From Thauera terpenica 58Eu (GTDB taxonomy: Bacteria > Pseudomonadota > Gammaproteobacteria > Burkholderiales > Rhodocyclaceae), in contig NZ_ATJV01000024.1 of assembly GCF_000443165.1 (NCBI RefSeq), positions 50,271 to 114,270 on the forward strand: 64,000 nucleotides of DNA. Direction: 5' to 3'. The position numbers and the translations under genes were made by a program. Positions 1-12,219 of this stretch are shown piece after piece; positions within the stretch are counted from its first letter, which is position 1; each line of letters opens with the position of its first letter. A model generated the notes under the pieces. That model searched no databases. It was not told the DNA's origin and saw only the letters and a list, made by a program, of their open reading frames with translations.

Positions 1-253
1 ATGCGCCCAGCACCACGAAGATGTGCAGCCAGGCGAACCAGCCCGGTGGCGCAATCTCGAAGCCCACGCCCAGGATCAGGTAAGGCACGAGAAAGGTCAG
101 CGCGAGCACGCCGAGCAAGAGCATCGATTCGTACAGCATGCTCGCCAGCCTTCGCCGCAGGCCAGCCAGCTCGACACTGGGGCGTGCGCTCGAGGGGGCG
201 GCGCTGGCGGGCGAACGGCTGCCCGTGCTCTGGCTCTTGGGGGTGCGCTTCAT
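1..253 (-). CDS. RDD family membrane protein, N-terminal part (runs off the left edge)
   Basis: This is an open frame reading leftward from an ATG at 253 to the edge of the window, 84 codons without a stop. The first 25 residues are a polar, Ser/Ala/Pro-rich cytoplasmic tail. Next comes LRRRLASMLYESMLLLGV, the charged-then-hydrophobic opening typical of RDD-domain membrane proteins, followed by a first membrane helix and the start of a second. RDD proteins are small polytopic inner-membrane proteins; a few act as Na+/H+ antiporters but most have no known function. It diverges from ilvB. The C-terminal half is outside the window, so the family call rests on the N-terminus only. Confidence 0.7.
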   Translation of the reverse strand, partial: MKRTPKSQSTGSRSPASAAPSSARPSVELAGLRRRLASMLYESMLLLGVLALTFLVPYLILGVGFEIAPPGWFAWLHIFVVLGA

Positions 254-330
254 GACGGGGTCCGAGTGTGATTCGACGCCGGATCAGGCGCGAGCGCCAG
301 GACAGGCAAGGAAAAAGAGGGAAAGGGAGA

Positions 331-347
331 GCCCGCGCTTCGCGGGC
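331..347. other. GC hairpin in the RDD/ilvB divergent intergenic region
   Basis: A perfect 7-bp inverted repeat (GCCCGCG / CGCGGGC) has a 3-nt loop. Read on the minus strand it is followed by a pyrimidine-rich stretch containing TTTTT at about 312-316, so it could weakly terminate transcription running leftward. Its role is unknown. No leader peptide rich in Ile/Leu/Val codons was seen before ilvB. Confidence 0.3.
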
Positions 348-408
348 AAGGCAGGCCGGCCAGTGTGGGGCACAACGTGCCGCGATCACTCGGCGTCCAG
401 CATCCGCC

Positions 409-437
409 TTGACCAAACACCTTGCCGCCGGTAACGT
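409..437 (+). promoter_or_regulatory. Candidate sigma-70 promoter for ilvBHC
   Basis: TTGACC at 409-414 matches the -35 consensus at 5 of 6 positions and is followed after 17 nt by TAACGT at 432-437, a weak -10. The predicted transcript would start near 444, about 30 nt before the ilvB start codon. The -35 and spacing are good and the -10 is poor. Confidence 0.4.
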
Positions 438-475
438 TGCGCGTTTCTTCAAACGACTTGACGAGCGAGTTTGAG

Positions 476-2188
476 ATGGTGCTTTCCGGAGCCGAAATTG
501 TAATCAGGTGCCTGCAGGAAGAAAAGGTCGAGTATGTGTTCGGCTATCCTGGTGGTGCAGTACTGTACATCTATGACGCTCTGTTCCAGCAGGAAGCGGT
601 GCGCCACATCCTGGTGCGCCACGAGCAGGCCGCGGTACACGCTGCCGATGGCTATGCACGCAGCACCGAAAGAGTCGGCGTGGCCCTGGTGACCTCTGGC
701 CCAGGCGCGACCAATGCCGTGACCGGCATTGCCACCGCCTTCTGTGATTCCATCCCGATGGTGATCATTTCTGGCCAGGTGCCGACCGCAGCGATCGGTC
801 AGGACGCCTTCCAGGAGGTCGATACCGTCGGCATCACCCGTCCCTGCGTCAAGCACAACTTCCTGGTGAAGGACGTGCGCGACATCGCATCGACGATGAA
901 GAAGGCGTTCTACATTGCCAGGACCGGTCGTCCGGGTCCGGTGCTGGTCGACATCCCCAAGGATGTGTCGATGCACACCTGCGAGTTCGAGTATCCGAAA
1001 GAGATCTCGATGCGCTCCTACAACCCGGTGGTCAAGGGCCACTCGGGCCAGATCAAGAAGGCGGTCCAGCTCTTGCTCGAAGCCAAGCGGCCGATGATTT
1101 ACTCGGGCGGAGGCGTGGTGCTGTCGAACGCCGCCGAACAGCTCACCAAGCTCACCCGCCTGCTCGGCTACCCGATCACCAACACCCTGATGGGTCTGGG
1201 CGGCTATCCCGCCAGCGACGGCCAGTACCTCGGCATGCCCGGCATGCACGGCACCTACGAAGCCAACATGTCGATGCAGTTCTCCGACGTGCTGCTCGCG
1301 GTCGGCGCCCGCTTCGACGACCGTGTGATCGGCGTGCCCGCGCACTTCGCCCAGGAGTTGCGCAAGATCATTCATATCGACATCGACCCGTCGTCGATCT
1401 CCAAGCGCGTCAAGGTTGATGTCCCCATCGTCGGGGACATCAAGGAAGTGCTGGAAGAGATGATTCGCCAGCTCGAGAGCGGCGAGGCGCGCCCGAATCC
1501 TGAGGCGCTCGCGGCCTGGTGGAAGCAGGTCGACGAATGGCGCAGCCGCAACTGCATGGTGTACAAGAACTCGGACGAGATCATCAAACCACAGTTCGTG
1601 GTGCAGAAGCTGTGGGAGGTGACCGGTGGCGAGGCCATCATCACCTCGGACGTGGGCCAGCACCAGATGTGGGCAGCACAGTACTACCCCTTCGACAAGC
1701 CGCGACGCTGGCTCAACTCTGGCGGCCTGGGGACGATGGGCGTGGGCATGCCCTACGCCATGGGCGCCAAGCTGGCGCACCCGGACATGCAGGTCGCCTG
1801 CGTCACCGGCGAGGCCTCGATCCAGATGAACATTCAGGAGCTGTCGACCTGCAAGCAGTTTCGCCTGCCGATCAAGATCTGCAACCTCAACAACCGCTAC
1901 CTCGGCATGGTGCGGCAGTGGCAGCAGCTCTTTCACGGCCAGCGTTACTCCGAGTCCTACATGGATTCCCTGCCTGACTTCGCCAAGCTGGCGGAGTCCT
2001 ACGGTCACGTCGGCTTTCGCATCGACAAGCCCTGCGATGTCGAGGGCGCGCTGCGCGAAGCCTTCACCACCCACAAGAACGATCTCGTCTTCCTCGACTT
2101 CCAGGTCGACCAGACGGAAAACGTCTACCCGATGGTGCAGGGTGGCAAGGGTCTCACCGAGATGATCCTGTCTGCCGAAGACCTGTAA
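476..2188 (+). CDS. ilvB: Acetolactate synthase large (catalytic) subunit
   Basis: This is the thiamine-diphosphate enzyme that condenses two pyruvates to acetolactate, or pyruvate plus 2-oxobutyrate to acetohydroxybutyrate, the first common step of Val/Leu/Ile synthesis. The 570-residue product has the three-domain ThDP fold. The N-terminal part carries the catalytic Glu in YVFGYPGGAVL...RHEQAA, and the C-terminal part carries the ThDP/Mg motif. That motif reads GEAS...N (residues 445-448), whereas GDGS is the textbook form; this variant is, from memory, common in betaproteobacteria. ATG 476 was preferred over the in-frame ATG 422 because alignment to the family begins at LSGAEIV. It is followed after 34 nt by ilvH and clearly heads an ilvBHC operon. 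Confidence 0.96.
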   Translation: MVLSGAEIVIRCLQEEKVEYVFGYPGGAVLYIYDALFQQEAVRHILVRHEQAAVHAADGYARSTERVGVALVTSGPGATNAVTGIATAFCDSIPMVIISGQVPTAAIGQDAFQEVDTVGITRPCVKHNFLVKDVRDIASTMKKAFYIARTGRPGPVLVDIPKDVSMHTCEFEYPKEISMRSYNPVVKGHSGQIKKAVQLLLEAKRPMIYSGGGVVLSNAAEQLTKLTRLLGYPITNTLMGLGGYPASDGQYLGMPGMHGTYEANMSMQFSDVLLAVGARFDDRVIGVPAHFAQELRKIIHIDIDPSSISKRVKVDVPIVGDIKEVLEEMIRQLESGEARPNPEALAAWWKQVDEWRSRNCMVYKNSDEIIKPQFVVQKLWEVTGGEAIITSDVGQHQMWAAQYYPFDKPRRWLNSGGLGTMGVGMPYAMGAKLAHPDMQVACVTGEASIQMNIQELSTCKQFRLPIKICNLNNRYLGMVRQWQQLFHGQRYSESYMDSLPDFAKLAESYGHVGFRIDKPCDVEGALREAFTTHKNDLVFLDFQVDQTENVYPMVQGGKGLTEMILSAEDL

Positions 2189-2222
2189 ACGCCCTCCTCC
2201 TGAATTCCGGACCGAAACCATC

Positions 2223-3771
<1,549 letters not shown>

Positions 3772-3792
3772 TCGTTACCGCGTCCTTGCAAG

Positions 3793-3833
3793 GACAAGGG
3801 CCGGCGTCGCGCACTGCGGCTCCGGCCCTTGTC
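3793..3833 (+). terminator. Terminator after ilvBHC
   Basis: A perfect 12-bp inverted repeat (GACAAGGGCCGG / CCGGCCCTTGTC) with a 17-nt loop lies 22 nt after the ilvC stop. The T-run behind it is short (GTTTC), so it is a strong hairpin with a weak U-tract. Confidence 0.65.
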
Positions 3834-3954
3834 GTTTCAAGCGGCTTCACCGCATACACTCCGCCTCATCACCGTGGTTTCAGGCCGGCGGACGGCCAAC
3901 GACCACCCGGTGCGCACGCAACCGCATGTTTTTGCACACCCACAGGAGATCGAC

Positions 3955-4557
3955 ATGAGCACTGCATCCACAACCTTGCGCGAACTGACCGGCCAAGCCG
4001 CCAGCCCTGCCCCTCTGTCCGAGTCGGCCCTCATCATCGTCGACGCCCAGAACACATATCGCAGCGGCGTGATGCAACTGAGCGCGATCGAGCCTGCCCT
4101 CGAGCAGTGCGCCCGTCTGCTGGAGCGTGCCCGGGGGTTGAAGATTCCGGTGGTGCATATTCAGCACGACGCCGGACCTGGCACACCGTACGATATCAAC
4201 GCTGAAGTGGGCGCAATCATCGACATGGTGGCACCAGTAGCGGGCGAAGCGGTGGTGGTCAAGAACTATCCGAACTCCTTTGTCAGCACCGACCTCGACA
4301 CTCGTCTCAAGGCGGCGAACATCAAGAACCTGGTGGTAGCAGGCTTCATGACCCACATGTGCATCAACTCCACCGCACGCGGAGCCTTCAACCTCGGCTA
4401 TGCCGTCACCGTCCCCGCCGCCGCAACCGCCACGCGCTCGCTGCCCGCCCCCGATGGCTCGGTCGTGAGCGCAGCAAGCATGCAATCTGCGGCGCTGGCG
4501 GCACTGGCCGATCTGTTCGCGGTCGTGGTCCCGGACGAGGCCGCCATTCCCGATTGA
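3955..4557 (+). CDS. Cysteine hydrolase of the isochorismatase family
   Basis: The 200-residue protein has the isochorismatase-like fold. The catalytic triad is visible: Asp in ALIIVDAQNTY, Lys in VVVKNYPNSF and the nucleophilic Cys in GFMTHMCINSTAR. Members include isochorismatases, nicotinamidases and N-carbamoyl hydrolases, and the substrate here cannot be assigned. ATG 3955 was chosen because CAGGAGATCGAC gives a good ribosome site; an upstream in-frame ATG at 3829 lies inside the ilvC terminator. The gene stands alone between the ilvBHC terminator and pssA and may have its own promoter. Confidence 0.85.
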   Translation: MSTASTTLRELTGQAASPAPLSESALIIVDAQNTYRSGVMQLSAIEPALEQCARLLERARGLKIPVVHIQHDAGPGTPYDINAEVGAIIDMVAPVAGEAVVVKNYPNSFVSTDLDTRLKAANIKNLVVAGFMTHMCINSTARGAFNLGYAVTVPAAATATRSLPAPDGSVVSAASMQSAALAALADLFAVVVPDEAAIPD

Positions 4558-4656
4558 ACTTCCGACGCCGGGGTGGCACGCCCACTCCGGCGTGATTAGC
4601 CGCAGCACAGACAGGGGGGCTGCTAGAATCCAAGTCCCGCATCACGTCACGTCCCC

Positions 4657-5553
4657 ATGGACCACCCCGACCGCATGCCTCTGATCACACCCGAGAAGCG
4701 CCGCCGCGGCATCTACATCCTGCCGAACCTGTTCACCACCGCTGCGCTGTTCGCGGGCTTTTACGCCATCGTGCAGGCGATGGACCACCGCTTCGAAACC
4801 GCCGCAGTGGCCATCTTCGTCGCCATGGTGCTTGACGGACTCGACGGGCGCATCGCCCGCCTGACGCGAACCCAGAGCGAGTTCGGCGCCGAATACGACT
4901 CGCTGTCCGACATGGTGTCCTTCGGCGCCGCCCCTGCGCTGGTGATGTACGAATGGGCCTTGCGCGACCTCGGCAAGCTCGGCTGGGCCGCCGCCTTCAT
5001 CTATTGCGCGGGTGCCGCGCTGCGGCTCGCCCGTTTCAATACCAACATCGCCGTCGTCGACAAGCGCTACTTCCAGGGCCTGCCCAGCCCGGCCGCAGCA
5101 GCGCTGATCGCCGGCATGGTGTGGGTGGGCATCGACAACGACTTCACCGGCGGAGAGCTGAGCGGCCTCGCCTGTGCCCTGACCATCTTTGCCGGCATCT
5201 CGATGGTCAGCAACGTGCTGTTCTGGAGCGGCAAGAGCATCAACCTGCGCAAGAGCGTACCCTTCATCGTCCTCATCGCCCTGGTGCTGGCCTTTGCCCT
5301 CATATCGAGCTACCCGCCCGGCGTGCTCTTCGCGCTCTTCCTGGTGTATGCCGGATCCGGCTACGTGGTGTGGGCACTACGCTGGAAGCGCAAGTACGAC
5401 GCCAGGAACGCAGGCGGCTTCGTCCCGCCCACGACCGACACCGCCGCCTCCGCGACGGCGTGGCCCGAGGCTGACACGACAGCCGAGGCCCCCACCCCAA
5501 CAAGCGACACCGACGCCGAGAAAGACAACGCTGGCGCGCCTCCAAGGAGCTGA
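4657..5553 (+). CDS. pssA: CDP-diacylglycerol--serine O-phosphatidyltransferase
   Basis: This inner-membrane enzyme makes phosphatidylserine, the precursor of phosphatidylethanolamine. The CDP-alcohol phosphotransferase signature DG-x2-AR-x8-G-x3-D-x3-D is complete (DGRIAR ... GAEYDSLSD, about residues 64-86). Several membrane helices follow, up to about residue 250. The last ~45 residues are a Thr/Ala/Asp/Glu-rich polar tail of low complexity that is not needed for the fold. It ends 2 nt before leuA, so the two genes are almost certainly one transcript, an arrangement common in betaproteobacteria. Confidence 0.95.
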   Translation: MDHPDRMPLITPEKRRRGIYILPNLFTTAALFAGFYAIVQAMDHRFETAAVAIFVAMVLDGLDGRIARLTRTQSEFGAEYDSLSDMVSFGAAPALVMYEWALRDLGKLGWAAAFIYCAGAALRLARFNTNIAVVDKRYFQGLPSPAAAALIAGMVWVGIDNDFTGGELSGLACALTIFAGISMVSNVLFWSGKSINLRKSVPFIVLIALVLAFALISSYPPGVLFALFLVYAGSGYVVWALRWKRKYDARNAGGFVPPTTDTAASATAWPEADTTAEAPTPTSDTDAEKDNAGAPPRS

Positions 5554-5555
5554 GC

Positions 5556-7091
5556 ATGAAAGACGCACTGATCATTTTCGACACCACCTTGCGCGACGGC
5601 GAACAGAGCCCGGGCGCTTCGATGACGCGTGAGGAAAAACTGCGCATCGCCCGTCAGCTCGAGCGCATGCGCGTCGACGTCATCGAGGCCGGCTTCGCCG
5701 CCGCCTCCAATGGCGACTTCGAGGCCGTGCGCTCGATTGCGGAAGCCATCAAGGAGTCCACCGTGTGCTCGCTGGCACGCGCCAACGAGAACGACATCCG
5801 GCGTTCGGGCGAGGCCATTCGCCCGGCCGCACGCGGCCGCATCCACACCTTCATCGCCACCAGCCCGATCCACATGGAGAAAAAGCTGCGCATGACGCCC
5901 GACCAGGTCGTCGAGCAGGCCGTGAAGGCGATCGGCTGGGCGCGTGAATACACCGACGACGTCGAGTTCTCGGCCGAGGATGCGGGGCGCTCCGAGCTCG
6001 ATTTCCTGGTGCGCATCTTCGATGCCGTCATCCAGGCCGGAGCAAGGACCATCAACGTGCCCGACACCGTCGGCTACAACGTGCCGGAGCAATACGCGGC
6101 GACCATCCGCAGCCTGATCGAGCGTGTGCCCAACTCCGACAAGGTGGTGTGGTCGGTGCACTGTCACAACGACCTCGGCCTTGCAGTGGCGAACTCACTG
6201 GCCGCAGTGTGTGCGGGCGCACGCCAGGTCGAATGCACGATCAATGGGCTCGGTGAACGTGCCGGCAACGCGGCGCTGGAAGAAATCGTCATGGCGGTGC
6301 GTACGCGCGCCGACGTGTTTCCGGTGGAGACGCGCATCGACACCACGCAGATCGTGCCGGCCTCCAAACTGGTGTCACAGATCACCGGCTATCCGGTGCA
6401 GCCGAACAAGGCCATCGTCGGCGCCAATGCCTTCGCCCACGAGTCCGGCATCCACCAGGATGGTGTGCTCAAGCATCGCGAGACCTACGAAATCATGCGC
6501 GCCGAGGATGTGGGCTGGGGCGCAAACAAGCTGGTGCTGGGCAAGCACTCGGGTCGCAACGCCTTCCGCGCCCGCCTGCAGGCCCTGGGAATCGAGATCG
6601 AAGGCGAGGAGACCCTCAATCACGCTTTCGCACGCTTCAAGGAACTCGCCGACAAGAAGCATGAGATCTTCGATGAAGATCTGCACGCGCTGATACGCGA
6701 CGAAATCGTCACCCCCGAAACCGAGCATTTCCGCCTCGTCTCGAGCCGCTTCCACTCGGAGACCGGAGAGACGCCGCGCGCGGAGCTGACTCTGGTCATC
6801 GACGGCCAGGAACGTCAGGCCTGCGCCGAAGGCTCTGGCCCGGTCGATGCCGCCTTCAAGGCCATAGAGGCGATCGCCGCCAGCGGCAGCGAGTTGCTAC
6901 TGTACTCGGTCAATGCGATCACCACCGGCACCGACGCTCAGGGCGAGGTCACCGTGCGGCTGGCCAAGGAGGGTCGGGTGATGGATGGCCAGGGCGCCGA
7001 CACCGACATCATCGTGGCGTCCGCGAAAGCCTATCTGAACGCGCTCAACAAGCTGCAAACCAGCGCCAGGCGATTGAATCCGCAGATCTGA
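5556..7091 (+). CDS. leuA: 2-isopropylmalate synthase
   Basis: It condenses acetyl-CoA with 2-oxoisovalerate, the first committed step of leucine synthesis. The 511 residues carry the N-terminal TIM barrel, with [19 protein letters not shown] at the start and the metal-binding HCHNDLGLA in the middle. The C-terminal regulatory LeuA allosteric domain (about residues 390-500) ends the protein. It is full length, with a ribosome site (AAGGAG) inside the end of pssA. A strong terminator follows, marking the end of the pssA-leuA unit. Confidence 0.96.
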   Translation: MKDALIIFDTTLRDGEQSPGASMTREEKLRIARQLERMRVDVIEAGFAAASNGDFEAVRSIAEAIKESTVCSLARANENDIRRSGEAIRPAARGRIHTFIATSPIHMEKKLRMTPDQVVEQAVKAIGWAREYTDDVEFSAEDAGRSELDFLVRIFDAVIQAGARTINVPDTVGYNVPEQYAATIRSLIERVPNSDKVVWSVHCHNDLGLAVANSLAAVCAGARQVECTINGLGERAGNAALEEIVMAVRTRADVFPVETRIDTTQIVPASKLVSQITGYPVQPNKAIVGANAFAHESGIHQDGVLKHRETYEIMRAEDVGWGANKLVLGKHSGRNAFRARLQALGIEIEGEETLNHAFARFKELADKKHEIFDEDLHALIRDEIVTPETEHFRLVSSRFHSETGETPRAELTLVIDGQERQACAEGSGPVDAAFKAIEAIAASGSELLLYSVNAITTGTDAQGEVTVRLAKEGRVMDGQGADTDIIVASAKAYLNALNKLQTSARRLNPQI

Positions 7092-7113
7092 AGCCACCCC
7101 ACCGCCTTCAGCG

Positions 7114-7154
7114 AACGCCCCGCTGACCCATCGCCGGGTCGCGGGGCGTTTTTT
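7114..7154 (+). terminator. Rho-independent terminator of leuA
   Basis: The stem AACGCCCCGC / GCGGGGCGTT (7114-7123 with 7141-7150) continues into an inner GACCC / GGGTC stem across a one-base bulge. It is followed immediately by TTTTTT (7149-7154). It lies between the convergent genes leuA and the DUF2069 gene. The U-tract is on the plus strand only. Confidence 0.88.
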
Positions 7155-7185
7155 GTGGCTGGCGCCGCGCGCCGCAGCACCGAAC

Positions 7186-8222
<1,037 letters not shown>

Positions 8223-9719
8223 TCAGATGGGATAAGGGTCGATCTCGTACTGGAACAATTCAACGCTGGTGGTCTGCATGTCCAGACCCAGCGCGCGGCC
8301 CTGCGCCACATACAGCTGCGCGCCCTCGCGCAGAAAAATGAAGCGACGCGATGTGTAAGTACCCGCAGGTGCGAGGAAAGCCGCATGCCGGCGCACAGGC
8401 TCCATCACCGGCAAGGCCAGCGCCGGCGCCACGCCACGCAGCGGCGTGCCGCGAAAAGCCACCTGTACCGCCGAATAGGACAGTGCCAGCACCTGCAGCC
8501 CCAGTTCGACCTGGTCGGGGTTGTCACTGCGCACCCAACGCACCACGCACACGGTCCACGAGGTCTCGCCAGGGCGCCTCAAGCCAAGCACGACTCCGCT
8601 CGACAGCTCCCCCTTGATGCCAGCGATGTTCATGATCGCGTACCCACCCGGGCTCTCATTGAGTACCTGCCACTCCACCACACGATCGGCCTCCTCCCGG
8701 CCGCGGGCAAGTTCCCACAGCGCCCGCAAGCCCACGCAGACCTGCACCATGTAGTGATGCGGCCGTCGCCGCTGCGTGCGCAGCGGCGGACTCAGCCAGC
8801 GCTCGCGCAGCGTGCGCAGCAAGGCAAGGACCTCGATCGGCGTCAAACCGAGCGGCAGCGCCTCGTCCTCAGCATCGAGCATCTCGACTTCAGCCATATC
8901 CACCGCCGCCATCTCACCACCGCCTTCGGCACCGGCTATGACCGCCTCAAGCTGCCGTATGCGCGCCAGCAGCGCCGGGTCGAAGGGCGCCGCACTGAAG
9001 TGACGCACATCGCCGCCCGCAGGAGGCAGTCTGCGCGCGCTCGACACCGGCGCTGCATCAGCGCTGACAAGCACCCACCAGGCGTTCTCGGTCGACTCCT
9101 CGCTGGCCGCCGGCAGCACCGCCGGCTGTTGGGCGGCGAGGAAGTCGGCAATCCAGTTCAGTTGGCGCGCGGTAAAACTCTCGGGCTGTGCGGCCGCCAT
9201 CAGCGCCATTGAAGCGTAGGACAGGTCGCCTGGCAGTTCGCCGGCAAGGCGATGCGCGAACGCCCACAGACCGAGCGGCGCGCTTGCCGCTGACATTGCC
9301 GAAACGACGAAAGCCTCATGACACAGCAGCAGCGCAAGGCGCACGCGCGCCTCCCTGTCCGCGCGCTCAGCTCGCGCGGCGCCCGGTCCCGTGCTGGCCG
9401 CCTCAGCCTCGAGGCCCTGAGCGATTGCGAGCAGCGCACGGGCCAGCCGGGTCACCACCACATGCAGGGCACGCGGCAAGGGCAAGCCGACTTCCTGCAA
9501 GCTGGATCTGACCCGGGCGCTGATGTCGAGCGCTCGCGTCGCCGCAGACTCCATGAGGCGGCTCGACGCAGCGCGATCCGGATCGGCGTCCTGCAACGCA
9601 CCAAGGTGCGCGCGCAAGGCGTCGAGATCGTCCGCCACCTCATCGGCCGGCTCGGCTTCTAGCCAGCGCCGGAAGCTGTCCGTCTCATCGTCATCGGCTA
9701 CGCGCGCGGCCTGTATCAT
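8223..9719 (-). CDS. Large protein with a C-terminal PilZ-like (c-di-GMP binding) domain
   Basis: The 498-residue cytoplasmic protein has no signal peptide or membrane segment. Residues 1-300 are mostly helical, Ala-rich and not recognised, with an acidic linker near 265-290. Residues about 312-415 carry the PilZ pair: Arg-x3-Arg at 314-318 (inside RTQRRR), then NESPGG at 354-359, which fits N-x-S-x2-G. A beta-rich stretch CVVRWVR...ELGLQVL follows, as in PilZ barrels. The spacing between the two motifs is about 36 residues, somewhat longer than usual. The last 80 residues form a further beta-rich region. Proteins of this layout appear to occur in related bacteria, but their output is unknown. 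It lies 75 nt upstream of wrbA on the same strand and may be co-transcribed. Confidence 0.65.
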   Translation of the reverse strand: MIQAARVADDDETDSFRRWLEAEPADEVADDLDALRAHLGALQDADPDRAASSRLMESAATRALDISARVRSSLQEVGLPLPRALHVVVTRLARALLAIAQGLEAEAASTGPGAARAERADREARVRLALLLCHEAFVVSAMSAASAPLGLWAFAHRLAGELPGDLSYASMALMAAAQPESFTARQLNWIADFLAAQQPAVLPAASEESTENAWWVLVSADAAPVSSARRLPPAGGDVRHFSAAPFDPALLARIRQLEAVIAGAEGGGEMAAVDMAEVEMLDAEDEALPLGLTPIEVLALLRTLRERWLSPPLRTQRRRPHHYMVQVCVGLRALWELARGREEADRVVEWQVLNESPGGYAIMNIAGIKGELSSGVVLGLRRPGETSWTVCVVRWVRSDNPDQVELGLQVLALSYSAVQVAFRGTPLRGVAPALALPVMEPVRRHAAFLAPAGTYTSRRFIFLREGAQLYVAQGRALGLDMQTTSVELFQYEIDPYPI

Positions 9720-9883
9720 CGGGAACTGGGAAGAATGTCCAAGCGCGTCATTTTAGACATGTTTGAATCAATCAATCTGTACGAAACTCATCCCCGACCG
9801 ACTGAAGCCGCAAACGCGCTTCAAACGCCCCCGGCAGACTCCAGTGCAGCACACAATCGCTTGTGCACTGAATCAATCATGAC

Positions 9884-9912
9884 TTGCCCTCGACGGGGCT
9901 TTACCCTAGAAT
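9884..9912 (+). promoter_or_regulatory. Sigma-70 promoter of the rpsP operon
   Basis: TTGCCC (9884-9889) and TAGAAT (9907-9912) are separated by exactly 17 nt, with the -10 matching at 5 of 6 positions. Transcription would start near 9919, giving a leader of about 30 nt before rpsP. Confidence 0.7.
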
Positions 9913-9950
9913 CCTTCGTCTTTCGCCTCTATCGATCAGGAACACCTCAG

Positions 9951-10202
9951 ATGGTCGTCATTCGCCTTGCCCGTGGTGGCGCCAAAAAGCGCCCCTTCTT
10001 CAACATCGTCGCCGCTGATTCCCGTGATCGCCGCGACGGTCGCTTCATCGAGCGCGTGGGTTACTACAACCCGGTCGCATCCGGCGGCGCGCAGAACCTC
10101 GTCATCAATGCCGAGCGTCTGGCCTACTGGCAGCAAAACGGCGCGCAGCTGTCGCCGACCGTTGCCCGTCTGGCCAAGCAGGCTGCCAAGGCGGCCGCCT
10201 GA
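9951..10202 (+). CDS. rpsP: 30S ribosomal protein S16
   Basis: The 83-residue protein has the diagnostic N-terminus [17 protein letters not shown] and the core [12 protein letters not shown]. It binds 16S rRNA early in small-subunit assembly. ATG 9951 is the family start; the longer open frame upstream runs through the promoter. It is the first gene of the classical rpsP-rimM-trmD-rplS operon. Confidence 0.98.
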   Translation: MVVIRLARGGAKKRPFFNIVAADSRDRRDGRFIERVGYYNPVASGGAQNLVINAERLAYWQQNGAQLSPTVARLAKQAAKAAA

Positions 10203-10233
10203 TCAGCAGCGGTCTGCCCCGGCGGATCAAGGC

Positions 10234-10740
10234 ATGATCGTACTGGGGCGCATCGTCGCCCCTTTTGGCGTTCAGGGCTGGGTGAAGATTCACCCCTTTG
10301 GTGACGACCCCGCCGAGTGGCGGCATATGCCGCAGTGGTGGCTGAGCACCGACGACAAGGCGCCGCCTGAACAGTGGGTAGCCTACACGCTCAAGGCGTG
10401 CCGAGTGCACGGCAAGAGTCTGGTCGCTGCGCTCGGCGAAGTGCCGGATCGCAACGCGGCGGAGGCCGTCGATGGCTATTTCATCGGCGCCCCGCGTGAA
10501 GCGCTGCCCCAGCCCGCCACCGACGAATACTACTGGGGTGACCTTGTCGGACTGGAGGTCATCAACGAAGCGGACAACAGCCTGGGAATGGTCCAGGGCC
10601 TGCTGTCCACCGGCGCCCACGACGTATTGCAGGTAAAGGACGACAAGGTCGAGCGTTTGATTCCTTTCGTTGCTGCCTACGTCCTGGATGTAGACCTTGG
10701 CGCGCGCCGCATTCGTGTCGCCTGGGGTGAGGACTGGTAG
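10234..10740 (+). CDS. rimM: Ribosome maturation factor RimM
   Basis: This 168-residue 16S processing factor binds S19 during assembly of the 30S head. It begins [17 protein letters not shown], the conserved RimM opening, and has the two beta-barrel domains, with the C-terminal PRC barrel holding [10 protein letters not shown] and [13 protein letters not shown]. It starts 31 nt after rpsP and ends 2 nt before trmD. Confidence 0.97.
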   Translation: MIVLGRIVAPFGVQGWVKIHPFGDDPAEWRHMPQWWLSTDDKAPPEQWVAYTLKACRVHGKSLVAALGEVPDRNAAEAVDGYFIGAPREALPQPATDEYYWGDLVGLEVINEADNSLGMVQGLLSTGAHDVLQVKDDKVERLIPFVAAYVLDVDLGARRIRVAWGEDW

Positions 10741-10742
10741 CG

Positions 10743-11582
10743 GTGAAGCCACGGCCTGAAGCCGAAGCCGTGCATGAAGGATCAAGGGTAAGCATTGCGA
10801 GCGGACTGCGTCGCTACGATGTCATCACCCTGTTCCCGGAGATGTTCGCGGCCCTCACCGCGAGTGGCATCACACGCCGGGCGAAGGATAGAGGCCTGTA
10901 CGCGCTGGACTTTCACAACCCGCGCGATTTCACCAGCGATCCGCATCGCACGGTGGATGACAGGCCCTACGGTGGCGGCCCCGGCATGGTGATGCTGGCC
11001 GAACCGCTGATGCAGTCGATTGCGGCAGCGCGTGAGGCACAGCAGGCTGCCATCGGAACGGCGGGCCCGGTCTTGTATCTGTCGCCTCAAGGTCGCAGGC
11101 TGGACCAGGCGATGGTGATGGAACTGGCGGCACAGACAGGACTGATCCTGCTCTGCGGCCGTTACGAGGGCATTGATCAGCGCGTCATCGAACGCGCGGT
11201 GGATGCTGAAGTCTCGCTCGGCGACTTCGTGTTGTCAGGCGGTGAATTGCCCGCCATGGTGTTGCTTGACGCCATCGTGCGGCAACTGCCAGGCGCATTG
11301 AACACGGCCGACTCGGCGCAGGAGGACTCCTTTGCCGACGGCCTGCTGGACTGTCCGCACTACACGCGGCCAGAGTTGTACGCAGATGAAAAGGTGCCCG
11401 AGGTCTTGCTGTCGGGCAACCATGCAGCGATCCGGCGCTGGCGGCTGAAGCAGTCGCTGGGCCGCACGGCGCTGCGTCGACCCGACTTGTTGAGCGGGCG
11501 ACCATTGAGCAAGACCGAATTGAAACTGCTTGAGGAATTCAGGCAGGAGCAAGCCGGGGCAGAAGGCAGCAACAGCGCCTGA
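10743..11582 (+). CDS. trmD: tRNA (guanine-N1)-methyltransferase (SPOUT)
   Basis: It methylates G37 of tRNAs reading CUN, CCN and CGG, which prevents +1 frameshifting. The trefoil-knot SAM site is visible in [14 protein letters not shown] and [15 protein letters not shown], and the N-terminal fold starts at [11 protein letters not shown]. The start is a GTG 2 nt after the rimM stop, with GAGG upstream. This leaves about 24 residues before the conserved core, so an internal GTG (for example at 10770) is also possible. Confidence 0.95.
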   Translation: MKPRPEAEAVHEGSRVSIASGLRRYDVITLFPEMFAALTASGITRRAKDRGLYALDFHNPRDFTSDPHRTVDDRPYGGGPGMVMLAEPLMQSIAAAREAQQAAIGTAGPVLYLSPQGRRLDQAMVMELAAQTGLILLCGRYEGIDQRVIERAVDAEVSLGDFVLSGGELPAMVLLDAIVRQLPGALNTADSAQEDSFADGLLDCPHYTRPELYADEKVPEVLLSGNHAAIRRWRLKQSLGRTALRRPDLLSGRPLSKTELKLLEEFRQEQAGAEGSNSA

Positions 11583-11679
11583 AAACCCCTGTCATAAACG
11601 GCACGCACCAGGCATTGTCCTGCTCTGCGGCCAGGCCGATGCACGGACAAAGGCCCACAACATTGATGGAGTAGTTGCA

Positions 11680-12108
11680 ATGAACCTGATTGAGCAGCTC
11701 GAACAGGAAGAAATCGCCCGCCTGACCGAAGGCGGCAAGGTCATCCCGGAATTCGCCCCTGGCGACACCGTGATCGTCCAGGTCAAGGTCAAGGAAGGCA
11801 CGCGCGAGCGTCTGCAGGCGTATGAGGGCGTGGTGATCGCGAAGCGTAACCGCGGCCTGAACTCGGCCTTCATCGTGCGCAAGATCTCCTCCGGTGAAGG
11901 CGTGGAGCGCACCTTCCAGACCTACTCGCCCCTGGTGGCCGGTATCGAAGTGAAGCGTCGCGGTGACGTCCGCCGCGCCAAGCTCTACTACCTGCGCCAG
12001 CGTTCGGGCAAGTCCGCACGCATCAAGGAAAAGCTCGACTACAAGGCGGCCGCTGCCAAGCGCGCCGCGCAGCAACAGAAGCTGCAGCAGCAACAGCAAC
12101 AGGCCTGA
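11680..12108 (+). CDS. rplS: 50S ribosomal protein L19 with a Gln/Ala-rich tail
   Basis: L19 sits at the 30S-50S interface. The core (residues 1-122) is canonical, with [28 protein letters not shown] and [14 protein letters not shown]. The protein then continues for about 20 extra residues rich in Ala and Gln, ending in a run of six Gln and Ala, making it 142 residues where 115-130 is usual. ATG 11680 is the family start; the earlier in-frame ATG at 11530 lies inside trmD. It is the last gene of the operon, followed by a strong terminator. Confidence 0.97.
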   Translation: MNLIEQLEQEEIARLTEGGKVIPEFAPGDTVIVQVKVKEGTRERLQAYEGVVIAKRNRGLNSAFIVRKISSGEGVERTFQTYSPLVAGIEVKRRGDVRRAKLYYLRQRSGKSARIKEKLDYKAAAAKRAAQQQKLQQQQQQA

Positions 12109-12131
12109 CCGGCATTGCTGTGAGACACCAG

Positions 12132-12154
12132 AACGGGCCTTCGGGCCCGTTTTT
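12132..12154 (+). terminator. Terminator of the rpsP-rplS operon
   Basis: An 8-bp stem AACGGGCC / GGCCCGTT closes the stable TTCG tetraloop and is followed by five T residues. It lies 24 nt after the rplS stop and separates rplS from the convergent lptG. Confidence 0.92.
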
Positions 12155-12219
12155 CATGGGTGTCGTTGGCACTGGGCGAAAACCCTGCCGGAGCCTGTCG
12201 GCCGTATGTACAAGACGCC

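Noticed and set aside
1805..1820. GEAS in place of GDGS in the ThDP motif of acetolactate synthase, as a sign of an inactive enzyme
   Set aside because: All other active-site blocks are intact, the gene is in an ilvBHC operon, and as far as I recall this variant is usual in betaproteobacteria.
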